A stretch of DNA of 64,000 nucleotides from Diadema setosum (Eukaryota > Echinodermata > Echinoidea > Diadematoida > Diadematidae). Where the stretch lies: positions 124,001-188,000 of the forward strand of contig NW_027307676.1 in NCBI RefSeq assembly GCF_964275005.1. Reading direction: 5' to 3'. The position numbers were made by a program, and so were the translations under genes. Each line of letters opens with the position of its first letter. The stretch's first letter is position 1. Shown in pieces: positions 23,552 through 38,500 of the stretch. The notes below the pieces were generated by a model. It made no database searches. It was given only the letters and a program-made list of their open reading frames with translations, and was not told where the DNA came from.

Positions 23552-26500
23552 CTATTGTGAGTGGAATTTCTTGGTCTTGTCTGCTGCGTGGTCTCGCAAC
23601 AACTGGCAGGGTTCAAAGGCTGAGCCGTAGGCGGCCGCGAAGCGCTCCATGTGTGCAACGATTTTGTCAGCGCCGTAGGTGTCTGTGTAGCGGAATGGAC
23701 CTTTGGATAAAAAGACAGACAAAAATGATGAATGTGATAACACATTGGGAAGATCAGACAGGTACAAACATAATATGCACATCATTTTGAAGCCGCAAAA
23801 GTGCAGTTGGGTGCATACCAAATTTGTGTTCAGACAGAAATGTTCCAGAAAGTTTGTTGGAACTGTTTTTATCAGCTGATGTCATTCGGACATCTCCAAA
23901 TTCAGAAATTCAGGGCAGCGACAGTTCATGGACTCTACGAAAACCTGCTAACAACTATGCATTCTATCAGCTACTCATTCAGGGGAACCTTGGGTAAGGG
24001 GTTGGATATAAAGTAGTAGGAATCTGATTTTAATTACAAGCAGATATTTTCAGAGCCCCAAAACAAAAAAGAAATGTCCAAGATCCTCAAATATTATAAA
24101 TATATATGTACATATATAACAAAATATTTTCCCTTTTTTTTTTGGGGGGGGGGAGGGGGGTGGGAGGAATGTGCCATAGTGGTTGATTTAAACAGATTAT
24201 TATATGCTATGAATACATTGTAGAACATAGAGCAAAATCTCTTTTACCTCATCCACTAATGACACACAGACCTACGAAAGCTGTGAAATATGATCCAAAT
24301 ATCACATAAACTATCTTTCTTTATACTCTTTATATCTACATTTCCTCTCATATCTCTCTTTCATGAGAAAGGAAAGGGTAATGTACCTCCAAGGAAGGGT
24401 GGGAAACCAAGGCCGAATACAGCACCAATGTCACCCTCGACCTTCGAGAGAGAGAGAAAGGGAAGTTGGATTCAGATTCACAAGATAAAATGTTATTGCA
24501 ATATTTCATTAAATTCAACAATCACTGCATTGCACTGGTAAGAAGAGGAAGAAAAGAAATGATGTTGTTGAAATACATTTATCTTACTTTTATACATACA
24601 TTGTATACCCCACATTACAATTATCTAACCATTGGTACATTTACTATTGCTAACAATGAACTAGCACCTGTGTTGAAATAAACTTGCATCAATGGAAGGT
24701 GAATTTGACAGTAGCCATTCACCTTAGAACCACACATTATATGTCTATGAAAGCCCTTGAATACTGAGGAAAACAGAAATGAAAATTAAATGTCAATACA
24801 ATGCATTGAATACTGTATGTTACACAAGATATGTACTGCTGTCGATTTTACTATCAAATGAACTATTATTCTCTACATTCAAAACATTTGTTATGACACG
24901 TTGCATACAAACATTCCTATAGAGTCTTGATTGTGTGGACATGACAAGGTGAGGCAAATATCGTTTTCTTGTACGGATGACAATTTCTGATAGAAGAGCA
25001 CATTGATGTGGATGTTCCCAGGCTGCAAATATTCACATATTAAATCATGAAATGTCCATAGGAGCTATCAGGGAGACATTACGGAGCTTTAGATTTTCAC
25101 GATGCAGATGTTCAGAGGGAAAAAAAAAATGTTTTGCCCCATGCACACATTTGCTTTAATAAAAAAATCGGCCTTGTGTCATCTGAGTTTGCATGGTCGG
25201 TTCGGGGCCATTTTTGCGCCTGCTCAATCCATGACGCAGAGAGCTACTTGATGCATGGATCATATTGGGGCGCCATTTTACTTTAGCACAGGTTGCGTGC
25301 TCTTGTACTCTTAACCCTAAAAAGACTGGGGGGGGGGGGGGGCCTAAAAGGCCCCCCCCTCGACATTTCGCGCGACTACTCTGCAACACGCAATGCTCTC
25401 GCCGCGATGCTCTATGACTTTTTTCGTTCGAGTTTCCCGCACATTTTGACGCCAAATTTGTGATGCCCGGGGGTACGGTTCTGAAGTTACATAACTTTTT
25501 GTACATGCACGTGAGGCCGAAAATGGCTCAAAAATGTGATTTTGTGTACAAAGTCAAATTAATGCAAATTGAGTTTTTTCACATGGTTCATATAAATATG
25601 CTTATTTTTACTCTCAATGGCTAAAATTAATTTGTTTTAGGAGTATTATGCTTCAAAAAGTGCCTGCCACAAATTTTGTTAAAAAAACAATAAAAACAAA
25701 AGGTCGAAAAAACAAAGAAATACATAAGAAATTCATAAAACAATAAAATAAATAAGAAATTAATTTTGATACCGAATTTTTTTTCAAGTACATTTGCTAA
25801 GAATGCCACAAAGAATAATTAGACCAAAAATGAGCAATTTTGGAGCTTTATTTACTGATTTAGGTCAAAGAGTCTGATTTCTCGCATAAATTAGCATAAT
25901 TAATCAAAATAAAATAAAAGAAGACTATTTTGGAAAATTTAAATATATGATCTTGTAGATTACATCGCACACTACCATTGTGCAAATTTCCGCGGCGATC
26001 GCGCGATCCACGGCCGAGATCTTATGGGGGGCCCTTTAGGCCCCCCCCCAGTCTTTCGAGCCACCAAAATAGCCCAGTCTATTTAGGGTTAAGCCACCCT
26101 GCAACATGACGCATGGAGAGAGGAGAAAGGACAATGCAATCATCATCCTAAACGTCCGCATTGCAAATCTAAAGCTCCCTATTTGTGAGTAACTGACACC
26201 TCATTAGACAATGAAAATCCAAAATCAGGATATCTTTCGGGATACACGTGTAGGTTTTGCTGTTTTTTGGAGCCTCCTGTAGAATCACAAAGAATCAGTG
26301 GATTTGATGTGAGTTTGCTCACCACACAAGCATGGGGATTTATCATTACTTACATGTTCATAGTGATATGTGACATTTTGCTCATAGGGTACATGTAATT
26401 TTTACTTGCTTATATTATGTTCCACATGTACAACATGTACAAAAAAGTTGTACATACACATTTTCGTTTACTTTTTTTCTCTTCCTCATGTGAGCATAAA

Positions 26501-29500
26501 GAACATAATAGGAGCATTTTCCTGCATTCTTCCTTTGGTTTCTACAGTGTATATTTATCTTCTCTCTTGTTGCAATCTTGCCCTAAAAGACAGAACAACC
26601 CTTTGATTCTTGACCCTAAGGGTCAAGAGTTAACCCTAACTAGGCCGGGGGGGGGGGGGGGGGCCTCCGAGGCCCCCCCCTCAACGTTCCGCGCGATGTA
26701 TCGCAATCGAAAAAAGCTATCGCCGCGACGTTTCATGGCTTTTTTCTTTAGAGTCTCCCGCATCTTTTGACACCAAATTTGTGACGCCCGGGCGCGCGGT
26801 TCCGAAGTTATGCATAAATATGTACATATGCATGTCAGACCAAAAATTGCTCAAAAACGTTAATTCATGTACAATTTCAATGCAAACTGTGCTTACTGGC
26901 AAATTTCATAAAAGCATGATTATTTTGGTGTTTTATTGATTAAAATCAATGAATAACACATTTTCTTGTTCGGAGCGATGTTGCGGACAAATTTCATCAA
27001 AAAAACAATGAAAAACATAAAGTCGAAAAAACAAAGAAATACATAAGAAATTCAAAAAAACAATAAAATACTTAAGAATTTTTTCTGATCTCACAATTTT
27101 TTTTTATTACATTTGCTAAGGAAACTAAAAAGAATATTTACACAAAAAATGGGCCTGTTTTGAGTTTTTTTTGTGATTTATACCAAATAGTCTGATTTTA
27201 TGCATCATCATGCATAAATTAGCATAATTTAGCATAAATGATGATTTTTTGAAAAATTAACTTCACGGTATTTTAGATTACATCATAGGCAATGTGTGTG
27301 CCAATTTTCGTCGCGATCGCGCGGTCGACGGCCGAGATCTGGAGGGGGGGCCTGGGAGGCCCCCCCCCCCCCCCCCCGGCTCTATCAACTACCTAAATAG
27401 CCCGGCCTAGTTAGGGTTAAGGGTCAAGAGTCAAAGGTCAAGGGTCAATCTTCATCCACACTTACGGGATCCCTGAGGATGCCTTCCTGTAGGCAGAGGA
27501 CGGCCTCGTTGACGAATCGTGTCACCATCCTCATCTGCACATCTTCCACGCTGTTAAAGCCCTTGGACGGCAGAGCATACTTCTTGAGGATCTCCTCGGC
27601 ACCGGAGTTTACGTCCCGTTCCTTCGACTTGCCGCTGTAGTCGAATATGCCCTTTCCTGACTTGCGACCTAAAATGATTACACCGCAAAAAAAAGCTATC
27701 TTCAGTATTCATTGACTTAAGTACATGTACATGGTAAGGAACAGAGCAGCCCAGGCCAAGGTGAGCATACTGTAAAACCTGAAACAATAGCTGCATGAAA
27801 CTTTGCGAATTGGAGCTGACGGCCTTTTTTAAGGCTTGAAACTTTTGTCAATTGGCAACTGGCATTCACTTTATTGTGTATAGACAAAAACTTTCATGTG
27901 CATTTTTCTCTCAACAGTCTTGACACCTTCTGATTCTTGGTACCTTCGGAGGTGATGCGTGTTGATGCGGGTAACACATCAAAATTTTTCCCAAAAAGAA
28001 ACACATTGGGTAGTGGGTGATGTGAGATCACGCCACGATGCATGGGATGGTTTTCAGTAAAAGCAGAGCAAGTACAGAAATTTAAAGTGCTCAAGTAGTC
28101 TCGACTTCTTACTGGCAGATTACACTTGTTATTTAATTGATCATACAATGTAAGTCAGTGCACATGTGACCTGATCTGTGACCCTATGTGTGATTTCCTG
28201 ATTCACTGCATTTTGCAAGTCCCCTTGTGTTACCTTGTGTCACCACGTACACCACATATTCTATATCTCAGTAGAAACAGTTCAGGTAGAAGTTAAATAT
28301 GAGGTGATGCCACTGACAAAAATTCACAGTGACGCAAATTATACAAGGTGTCCAGTATAAACACACACAAGGAGTTCCAAGGATTCTGTAGGGAAAAGAC
28401 ACACACTCACCATGGAAGCCTGCGTCTACCATGTCTTTCAGCATGGCCACGTCGCCTCCTGCAAATCTCTCGCCAAACTTCTGGCCGAGATCAGCGGCGA
28501 TGTGCTGTGCGACGTCGAGGCCCACCTCGTCAGCCAGCGTGGCGACTCCGACGGGGAAGCCGAAGGAGGTGCTGGCCTTGTCCATTTCCTTGGGTCCAAA
28601 ACCCTCCTGTCATCACAGAAAGATAGAAGATGGTTGTTTAAAGGACAAGTCCAACTTCATAATAATACATGTGGATTGAGTGAATGCAGCAAATAGTAGA
28701 ATGCATCAGTGAAGGTTTGCTAGGGAAAATCGGATAATCTATTCAAAAGTTATGAATCTTTTATGTTTTTGCGCAGTCACTGCTGGGTGAGAGGACTACT
28801 ACAATAGTGTATGATGTCGCATGTGTAGAACAATATAAGGAAAATAGAAGAGAATTTCACAAAATTTGATTTTTAGAATAAAGTACACATTTCCTCAACT
28901 TGTCACTGACATACAAGAGTAATATTATTCCCCCTGCCTTCTGAAAGAGGCAAGTCAAGTGTTCTTTTATAATGCAAGAGAAGTGAAAATATGTTGAATT
29001 TTAAAAATGTTTTCTTTATATCGTTAAACACACGTGACATCACAAGTTGTAGTAGTCTTCTCATCCAGCAGTAGTGACTGTGCAGAAACTTCAAAAATTC
29101 ATAGCTTGATTTTCCTTAAAGGGACTGTACAGTACAGGTTGAGGTAGGAATTCATGTTTTGAACTTTCCTAAGTGAGATAATGAAAAGCCTCTTATGAAA
29201 TATGAAAGAGCATGTAATTTTAAGAAGGATTCAACATTTATTCGATGAAAATTGGTTTTGAAATGGCTAAGATATCAAAAAAAGTGCTAATAATAAAAGG
29301 TGACATGCAACAACTTTATTAGGATATCTTTGTTTCACCTTGTTTCTGGATATCTCAGCCATTTCAAAACCGATTTTCTTCAAATAAACTTTGATACCCC
29401 TTAGAACTGCATGCTCTTTGACATCTCATAGAGTAGTTTCTGAATATCTCGCAAAACGTTAAAAGCTAAATCTTCACCTCGACCAGAACTGCACACACCC

Positions 29501-32500
29501 TTTAAACTCTCACTGATGTGTTCTACTAATAATGCTGCATTCACTCAATCCACATGTCTATGAAGGTGAAATTCTCCTTTAAATTAAACTAGTTACTTGT
29601 ACATAGTTTAACCCTAATCAGGCTGGGCTTTTTTGGCTATGCTATATCTGGGGGGGGGGGGGGGGGGGGGCGGATTCCGCCCCCCTTCAGATCTCGCCTA
29701 TGGAACGCGTGATCGCGCCAAAAATCGGCACACGCGACGCCCGCGACGTATACTATCAAAATGTATGGTTACTTTCTCCGAAAAATTTTTCTTATATTTT
29801 ATATTAATTAATTATTGTAATTTATGCATAAAATCAGTTTTGGGCTCTAAATCACTTATTAATGCTCTAATCAAGCTAATTTCTTTTTAAAAATGTTTCT
29901 TGTATCATTCTCCTGAGACATAGGATAAAAAAAAATCTGCATCGAAATTAATTTCTTATGTATTTGATTGTTTTTTTGAATTTCTTATGTATTTCCTTGT
30001 TTTTCGACCTTTTGTTTTTGTTTGTTTTTTCGCCAAAATTTGTCACAGACATTTTTCGAAGCTTTATTATGCTAAAAATAAATTAATTTCGTCCATTTTA
30101 AGTCAAGATATGAATTTTTATGTGAATTAATTGAAAAAACACAATTTGCATTGGATTTGTACACAAAATCACGTTTTGGAGCAATTTTGGGGTTGACAAA
30201 TTTTTTTCGAACGGGCGTCGCGTCAAAACGGTACGCGCGGGCGCAACAATTTTGATCTCAAAAGTTGCGCGATACTTGAAAGAAAAAGTCATGAAACATC
30301 GCGGCGGGAGCTTATCGCGCTGCGAAGATATTGCGCGAAACGTCGAGGGGGGGGGGGGCGGATTCCGCCCCCCCAGCCTGATTAGGGTTAAAAGAGCGAA
30401 AAAGTCAGCCAGTAAAAAAACAAACAAGAAGACACTATTCTATAATACATATTCCAACCTCTTCTTGGTACACCAGATGAGGGCTCACTGCATGCTCAGC
30501 CCCCCCCCCCCCACTCATGCTGTTGCTATTTCATTCTTTTCCTTTCTTTATCCCTCTGTTGTTCCTCATTTTGTTTGATGTTGCCTCCCTATTCACCTTA
30601 TCCTTCAAAGGTTGCCCCCTTGGTCCTCCTGATCATCACTATTAGGAACCCTCCTCCGCCTTTTGTCTGTCCACCCTCCTGCTCTAATCCCCCTCCCTTT
30701 ACCTGTTGGGCTCCTTGCCCATGATTTCCTATTCTCTCCTTTTGTTTTCTTTGTTGTGTGTCACCAGCCCTAACCTGACTGTTCTTGTTGTGTGTAGTCT
30801 TTATTTGTGATTGCTTTCCCTGCCTGTTTGTCAATTTGCCTCTCATGAGGATACTGCTAGGATCAAAAGCTCAGGCCCCCTTTGACTCCATTTTACTACA
30901 TTTGGCTTGCCACTATTGGATGAGCAATTTTCAGCAGCCTTTTTTTTTAGTAGACATAGATAAAGAAGACTGACAAACACAACAGTAATAGTGAAATAGA
31001 AAGAAAGAAGGTGAAGGTATAAATGACTACTAAGGAAAAGATAGAAATGAAGAATAGCATTAACCCTAACTAGGCCGGGGGGGGGGGGCCCTCCGAGGCC
31101 CCCCCCTCGACGTTTCGCGCTATGTATCGCTATCGCGAGAAGCTATCGTCGCGACGTTTCATGACTTTTTTCTTTCGAGTCTCCCGCATCTTTTGACACC
31201 AAATTTGCGATACCCGGGCGCGCCGTTCCGAAGTTGCGCATAAATATGCACGTGCATGTCAGACCAAAAATTGCTCAAAAACGTGAATTCGTGTACAATT
31301 TCAATGCAAACTGTGTTTACAGGCAAATTTCATAAAAGCATGATTATTTGGGGGTTTTGTTGATTAAAATCTTTTCTTGCTCGGAACAATGTTGCGGACA
31401 AATTTCATCGAAAAAACAATGAAAAACATAAAGCAGAAAAAACAATGAAATAGATAAGAAATTCAAAAAACAATAAAATACTTAGGAAATTTTTTTTGAT
31501 TGCGCAATTTTTTCTCTTACATTTGCTAAGGACACTAAAAAGAATATTTACACAAACAATTTGCCTGTTTTGAGCTTTATTTAGTGATTTATACCAATTT
31601 GTCTGATTTCATGTATCATTATGCATAAATTAGCTAAATTTAGTGAAAATGGTAATTTTTGCAAAAATTAACTTCATGGTACTTTAGATTACATCATAGG
31701 CAATGTGTGTGCCAATTTTCGTCGCGATAGCGCGGTCGACGGCCGAGATCTGGAGGGGGGGGGGCCTGGGAGGCCCTCCCCCCCACCCGGCTCTATCATC
31801 TATCTAAATAGCCCGGCCTAGTTAGGGTTAAGAAGAAATCGATGGATGACAAGGAATAGAAGAGTAGGAGGGTGAAAAAGGTAAGTGCAAACCTGGAGAA
31901 TCCTCATGGTCTCAGAGAGTGTTGGAGCCAGTATCCTGGTGGTGTAGAATCCCGGTCCGTCGCCAACGGTGATGATGATCTTGCCCTGCCTGAGGCCCAC
32001 CTCCACTGCTGCTGCTGCCGTGTCCTTGGATGTTTGGGGCGTGGTGATGATCTCCAGCAGCTGCATCTTGTCTACTGGGGAGAAGTAGTGCATGCCTACA
32101 ACCTGCCGGGAGCAGAAAGGAGGATAATACTGTATAATTCTTTATCCCACATCACAGTCATGTTTACATGCTCATTCAAAAGCACATTTGTGTCTGCAGG
32201 TGACGTGACATTTGTTACTACGACAACTGCTTTCTATCTGGTCTTATTTTCTCCAAGGACTATAGCGTTAGGGTTAGGGTTGTGATAGGGTTTTAGGTTT
32301 AGTTTGATGGAAGGATTAGGACTAGGTTTAAAGTTATGTTTGTGGGTAGAATTTATGTTTGGCTCAGTGCGCAGATAGTTCATGGGAGCATTTGTCGCAG
32401 GAGATAAATATAATGGAACCACATTATTTTTGTTTCTGATCCAGAGTCAAACAAAAACACCATGTTTTTGTGCTTTTTGTTCTGTGCATTGCTGCTAAAG

Positions 32501-35500
32501 TAAAGTGTTGCAGCAGTCATTGCCAGGACAATATCATGGGTTTTCAAGGCCTTGGCATGGCAGGAAGACACTGCATCACCCCCCCCCCCCCCCATTTACA
32601 ATGTACACACACACACACACACACTTCACACTTATTCAAACTCTATGGAGTGAACTTCTACTTTTTTAAAAGGTTTTGTCTCAAGTCACTGCATTGAGAG
32701 TAAAGAGTTGGGGAGGATCTCCTAATAAAGAAAGAACCTTCTTATAAGCCGGTCGCATATAACAAAACCCTCTTTACAACAAGGTGATCTTGCATGTTCC
32801 CATTCTTGATACTTCATACTTATATGATATAGTGAGAATCCTAATGCAACAAGGTAATCATGATGGTTTTTAGGTTCTCATTACAACCAGGTTCCTTGAA
32901 TGAAATGAACAGATTTAGGAGCATCATGAAATGTTTATACCTTTTCTGGTCTCTTGCTGGCCTTGGCGATGTCTGTGATTGGCAAGGCAGATGTGTTGGA
33001 AGCAAAGACACAATGGTCTGGAATGACCTAAGGGGACAGAACACGAGAACACAAGACATACATGTAAGAGAAAGAGTGTAAGAGAGTAGTGTTAATATGG
33101 CACTTTCAGATCGTATGAGAAATCCCTTCTTCAGCAAGCGTCATGAACAGGAATTGTGTCACTGTTTTGAAATATAAACAAGTTCTTGGAAAAGTCCCTC
33201 AAGCAAAAGGGGCATAAGTTCGTCATGAAATGGAAACATTTTAAAGATATCCTGCACTATATCCTGTATGAGGATGACATCTTGACTTGACTATTAGGTT
33301 TAATTGCAGACCACAGAAAGACATACAGTCCATTTAACAATAAACAAAATAGGTAGTAAAGTCATAAACCCCCACCACCCAACAGCGAAATTGCCCGACA
33401 CACAAATTATCTGTACTCTTAATTAAAAAAAAAAAGAATCGAGTGAAAATATTCACTCTTGAAGGAGTGAATAACAGGCTTTCAAGCGGGATAATGTAAA
33501 AAAGTAGGAATAAAGTAGGAACAAAATCTCTAAAAAAGTAGGAAAAAGTAGGACATGAGAGGGAAAAAGTAGGGCATTAAAGAAAAAAAAGTAGGAATAA
33601 ATCAGGACACGTGCAGGCTTTTTGGAGTAGTTTTCGTTGATACTCACCAGAACTCTTGATCAGTGGCGTATCTAGGGAAAACGGCGCCCGGGCAAGTGCG
33701 AAAATTGCGCCCCTAAATTTTGAAAAAGTGTTCAACCCAACCCCATCCCGGTAGGGACTTTAAAAAAAGTCCACATGATATGCTTTTTCAATAATAATAA
33801 TAATAATAATTGCATTTATATGGCGCTTCATACTGACGTTTCTAAGCGCACTTTGCTACTCATACAAATAGACTAGAAAACACAATAACATTAACAAAAT
33901 TAACATTAACAGTAACAAAGAAAAAAAAATACATGTGATATAATGGTACAATAATTGATAACTGTGTGCGCCTCCAGAAAAAAAAAAAAATTACAGCTGA
34001 TTAAACAGGTGAGTTTTAAGGAGAATTTTAAATGATTTTTCAAGCACCTAAAAGGGGTCTTTTGAGGGTGATTTAAATGAAATAAATTTTGATGATTTTG
34101 GCGAGCGAGCGCAGCGAGCGAGCTGAACATTTTGTATTTCAGCTGACAAAACATGGGATTCTTGTCATTTTTTGCTTATTAAATCTTACAATTCCAATCA
34201 AGATATAGTGACGGCCTTATAGATAACGATTTATACCAACAAACTAAGGACTTGAAAAAATACTCTAAATTAGTATGCATGAGTGAAGCGAAATTTGTAT
34301 TTGTTATTTCTGTGTCATCATCACGTTTTGTTCTTTTTTTTTTTTGCTAAATTTTGGCGAGCGAGCGCAGCGAGCGAGCCGAAAAATTTGTATTTCAGCT
34401 GACAAAACATGGATTCTTGTCATTTTTTTGCTTATTAAATCTTACAATTCTAATCAAGATATAGTGACGGCCTTATAGATAACGATTTATACCAACAAAC
34501 TAAGGACTTGAAAAAAAAAAAAATCTCAATTAGTATGCGCGAGTGAGCAGAAATTTGCATATTTCTGCGTCATCATCACGTTTTGTTCTTATCTTTTTTG
34601 ATAAATTTTGGCAAGCGAGCGCAGCGAGGGAGCCGAAAATTTTTGTATTTCAGCTGACAAAACATGGGATTCTTGTCATTTTTTGCTTATTAAATCTTAC
34701 AATTCTAATCAAGATATAGTGACGGCCTTATAGATATAGATTCATACCAACAAACTAAGGACTTGAAAAAAATACTCTCAATTAGTATGCGTGAGTGAGC
34801 GGAAATTTGTATATTTCTGCGTCATCATCACGTTTTGTTCTTATCTTTTTTTTTGATAAATTTTGGCAAGTGAGCACAACGAGCGAGCCGAAAATGTTTG
34901 TATTTCAGCTTACAAACATGTCTTTTTTTTCTTTTTTGCTTATTAAATCTTACAATTCTAATCAAGATATAGTGACGGTCTGATTGATAACGATTCAGCC
35001 AACAAACTGAGGACTTGAGAAATATTCTAAATTAGTATGCGCGAGTGAGCCGAAATTTGTATATTTCTGCGTCATCATCACGTTTTGTTCTCATCTTTTT
35101 TTTTGGTTAAATTTTGGCGAGCGAGCGCAGCGAGCGAGCCGAAAATGTCTGTATATTCAGCTTACAAAACATGGATTCGGAATCTTGTGTGAACACAATA
35201 AACATTGTTATTTGTCCGCGTCATCATCATGTTTTGTTTTTATCTTGTTTGATTTGGTTTTCTGCCCCTCCCCCCTTCTCCCCCCCCCCACCCCGTCCGG
35301 GCGAGTTTTTTTTTTTTTCCTTCTTCTTCCTCTTCTTTTTTTCTTTTGTTTTCTTCTTTCTTTCTTTTTTCATTTTGTCCTTTTTTGCGCCCCCAAAGAG
35401 TGGCGCCCGGGCACGTGCCCCCTTGCCCCCCCCCCCCCCCCCCCAGATACGCCACTGCTACATGTAAATCTTAATTTGTACTCACAACCCTGCTGCCCCA

Positions 35501-38500
35501 GCCTCACTTTCTCACTTTTGCTCCTGTGGAGAGCCTGGTAATTTGAGCAATGATGAGAGCTGGATGAGCACTGCTCCATGTCCGAGGCTGTAATATCAGT
35601 GGGATCAATCACATCTGCACAGGAGCAAAAGCTGAGGCTGGCAGCAGTCTTGTGGTTGATTGGTTTGTGTTATCCCTCTTTCATGCTGAAGAGGCTCTCC
35701 CAACCAGTAAGAATCTGCAACTAGAGTCTACTCATCATTTCTGAATATCAACTATTCAAGTAGCCTTGCACATTTTTTTTTTTTTTTTTTTTGCGGGGTT
35801 TTTCATCAAAAAAGTAGGAAAAAGTAGGAAAAAGTAGGATTTTGAGCAAAAAAGTAGAAAAGTAGGACAGCAGTAAAAAAGTAGGAAAAAGTAGGAAAAG
35901 TAGGGCCACTTGAAAGCCTGGAATAACAAAAAAGTTATCTGAAAGCTCTTAATTACTGCATCTGTTTGTCATTACTGTAAAAGCAGAAATTTTCGCGCAT
36001 TTCCGCAACCAGAAACTAGCGCGAAAATAAAAGCACACGAACATTTTTGCCTGCCATATGTTCCAGTAGTTGAGGTCTTGATTCCGTGGAACTAAAAACA
36101 TGTGAAACTCTTCTTACCCCGCTGAATCTCTGTTACAACAAACATAGGTCATGTCTCAAAATTATCATCAACACCCTATTTGTTCAGCTGTATCAAAGAA
36201 ATTTCAACGGAACAAGAAACAGGCAGTCCCAAGGACTTCTGAGATAATGGGAGTCACCTGTTACAATTAGCATTGTAATCACTGGCAGAAGAAGCAATAA
36301 CCATGTCACAATCTATGATTTTCCACTATGACTATGAGATGTGCTGATACACTGTATCACTAAATCATATTTCTTGATTCATATAGTGAGAGTGTTATGT
36401 CAAAGCCCAAAGACATGTCATAAGACGATACTCACTGCCTCCACCTCTTTGATGACTCTGTGCTTGATGGCGAGATCCTCGAACACGGCCTCGATCACCA
36501 TGTCACATTTGTTGAAGTTTGCGTAGTCGATCTGGCCGGTCACATTGGACATCAGTCGATCTCGCTCAAAGCTGAGCAACACCATGTGTCAGAGAAATTG
36601 AAAGTGGACATTCACTCATTAAGTCTTCATTAGGTGAGGAACTGAATGCTTCTGGCATGAAAACATAAATGTCTGAGGACGCTACTCGTCAACTTTGGAA
36701 AAGATGGAATGAGAAAGAGCTTGCATATAGCTTGGAATCAATCCATCACCTATTTGCTTGGAATCTTGCAGGAGTTAATACAATTTGTATCTTCCAGTCG
36801 TAGAGCAAATCACGTGCCGTCAATGTCTACTGGAAAAGATGTGAAGTTGTGTTTGCCTGACATACAGATAAACAAATGAAAAGCTCATATTGACATAAAA
36901 TAAGATATCTTTGGAGAATTTATGATATGTATTTCATAAAGCAAATGCTTTGTACTCCGCAGAACTTTGGTGTCTTTCAACTATCATGATATCACTAATT
37001 TTCACAATCAGTCATTAAAAGGGTTTTAATATGAAATATCTTCAAGTAAGTCCAAGGGGGGGGGGGGGGTGAGGTGGGAGGGCTGGTACATACCTTGTTA
37101 ATCGTTTCCTCTTCACCTTTCCATCCAAGCTATCAGGAAGAAAATGGGAAGAACAATAATTAAAAATACAACAATAAGCTCAAGCAGTTCAGCTGAACCT
37201 TATACACAAAACATACAAACAATATTAAACGAAGACACATGATTTCATGCCATTGTGAAAGCTGCATTTCCTCTCCAAGATATCTAGATATATATGTATT
37301 TTATGATATGACAACTATTAGACACCCTATGCAATACAACGGAAACCAAACAGACAGAAAGATAAACAGACAAAAAAACAACATCTTTCACAACCACGAC
37401 ATATATACAATGTATACAACCAAACACACCTCAACCACGTCTCATACACACAGTTCATCAGATTTCTTCATTTATTTTGTGCTAACATTCAAGTCTATCC
37501 TCATGGGCGAATAACAGGCACGAATAACCATTATTATTTCATACTACAAGAGAGCTACAAGATATATACCTAGAGTACTTGAGATCAGAAACACACGAGA
37601 AGAAACACAAACACGTACAGATATACATAAACACTACAATAAGAAAAATGTACAAACCCTTTGAAGATTTGCTGCTCTCCCCTGGCCAAACCTTGTAGCG
37701 ACATGTCCTTGAGGAGGACATGCATACCCTTGTCGATGCTGACCTGGGCGACGCCGGCGCCCATCAGACCAGCTCCTAATACGGCCAAGGTCTCCACCTT
37801 CCTCTCTGGCTTCCCAAAGTTGTTCTTCTTGCACGCGACCTACGATAATAAAATAGGTCGAGTACGAAGAGTATACAAAGAGTGTACACCATACAGGGCA
37901 ATAGTAATAAAGAATCATGTACGCAATGATAACTTTGGAACAACTAATACCACATGCTCTAAAGCCGAGTGCATTTTGGATGATATCAAAAAGTTATGGA
38001 GGGTAGATGATTTTACAGATGTCCAATCAAGTAGTGTGCCTTATTTGTTTTATAAAATTATGTGATTTAAATTCTACGGCAGCCATTTTTGCAAAATTTG
38101 CAGGCAGCACCAACTCCAAGCTACATTGTAACTGAACCACACAAACCACACAAACAAATGATGATAGAATAGGTTGAATAAGAATAGTATACGAGTATAA
38201 AAAAGAGTGCACACTATACGGGGCAATAGTAATAAAGAACCATCTATGCGATGGTAACTTTGGAGCAGTCAGTACCACACGCGCCAAAGCCGAGTGTGTT
38301 TTGGATTGTAAAAAAGTTAAGGAGGGTGGATGATTTTACAGATGCCCAATCAAGTAGTGTGCCTTATTTGTTTTATAAAATAATGCAATTGAAATTCTGT
38401 GGCAGTCATTTTTACAAGATTCCAAAGTAGCACCAACATCAAGCTAACTGAACCACACACACAATTACAAAAGGTAACTATGCATTTATCATACACAGGC

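Larger units (their letters stand above)
33476..35919. mobile_element. hAT-like element with AGGCTTTCAAG ends, interrupted by another element
   Basis: The ends AGGCTTTCAAGCGG and CCACTTGAAAGCCT are inverted. The 8-bp flanks TGAATAAC and GGAATAAC differ at one base, which fits a hAT-type 8-bp target duplication. Short GTAGGAAAAA repeats lie near both ends (33500-33600 and 35810-35905). A second element occupies 33661-35457. The remaining internal sequence (35470-35760) has no recognised transposase. Located in HADHA intron 14. Confidence 0.75.

Noticed and set aside
31872-32285. 137-codon plus-strand frame over HADHA exon 16, and similar plus-strand frames over exons 17 and 20
   Set aside because: They are antisense shadows of HADHA coding exons with high GC, and have no family features of their own.
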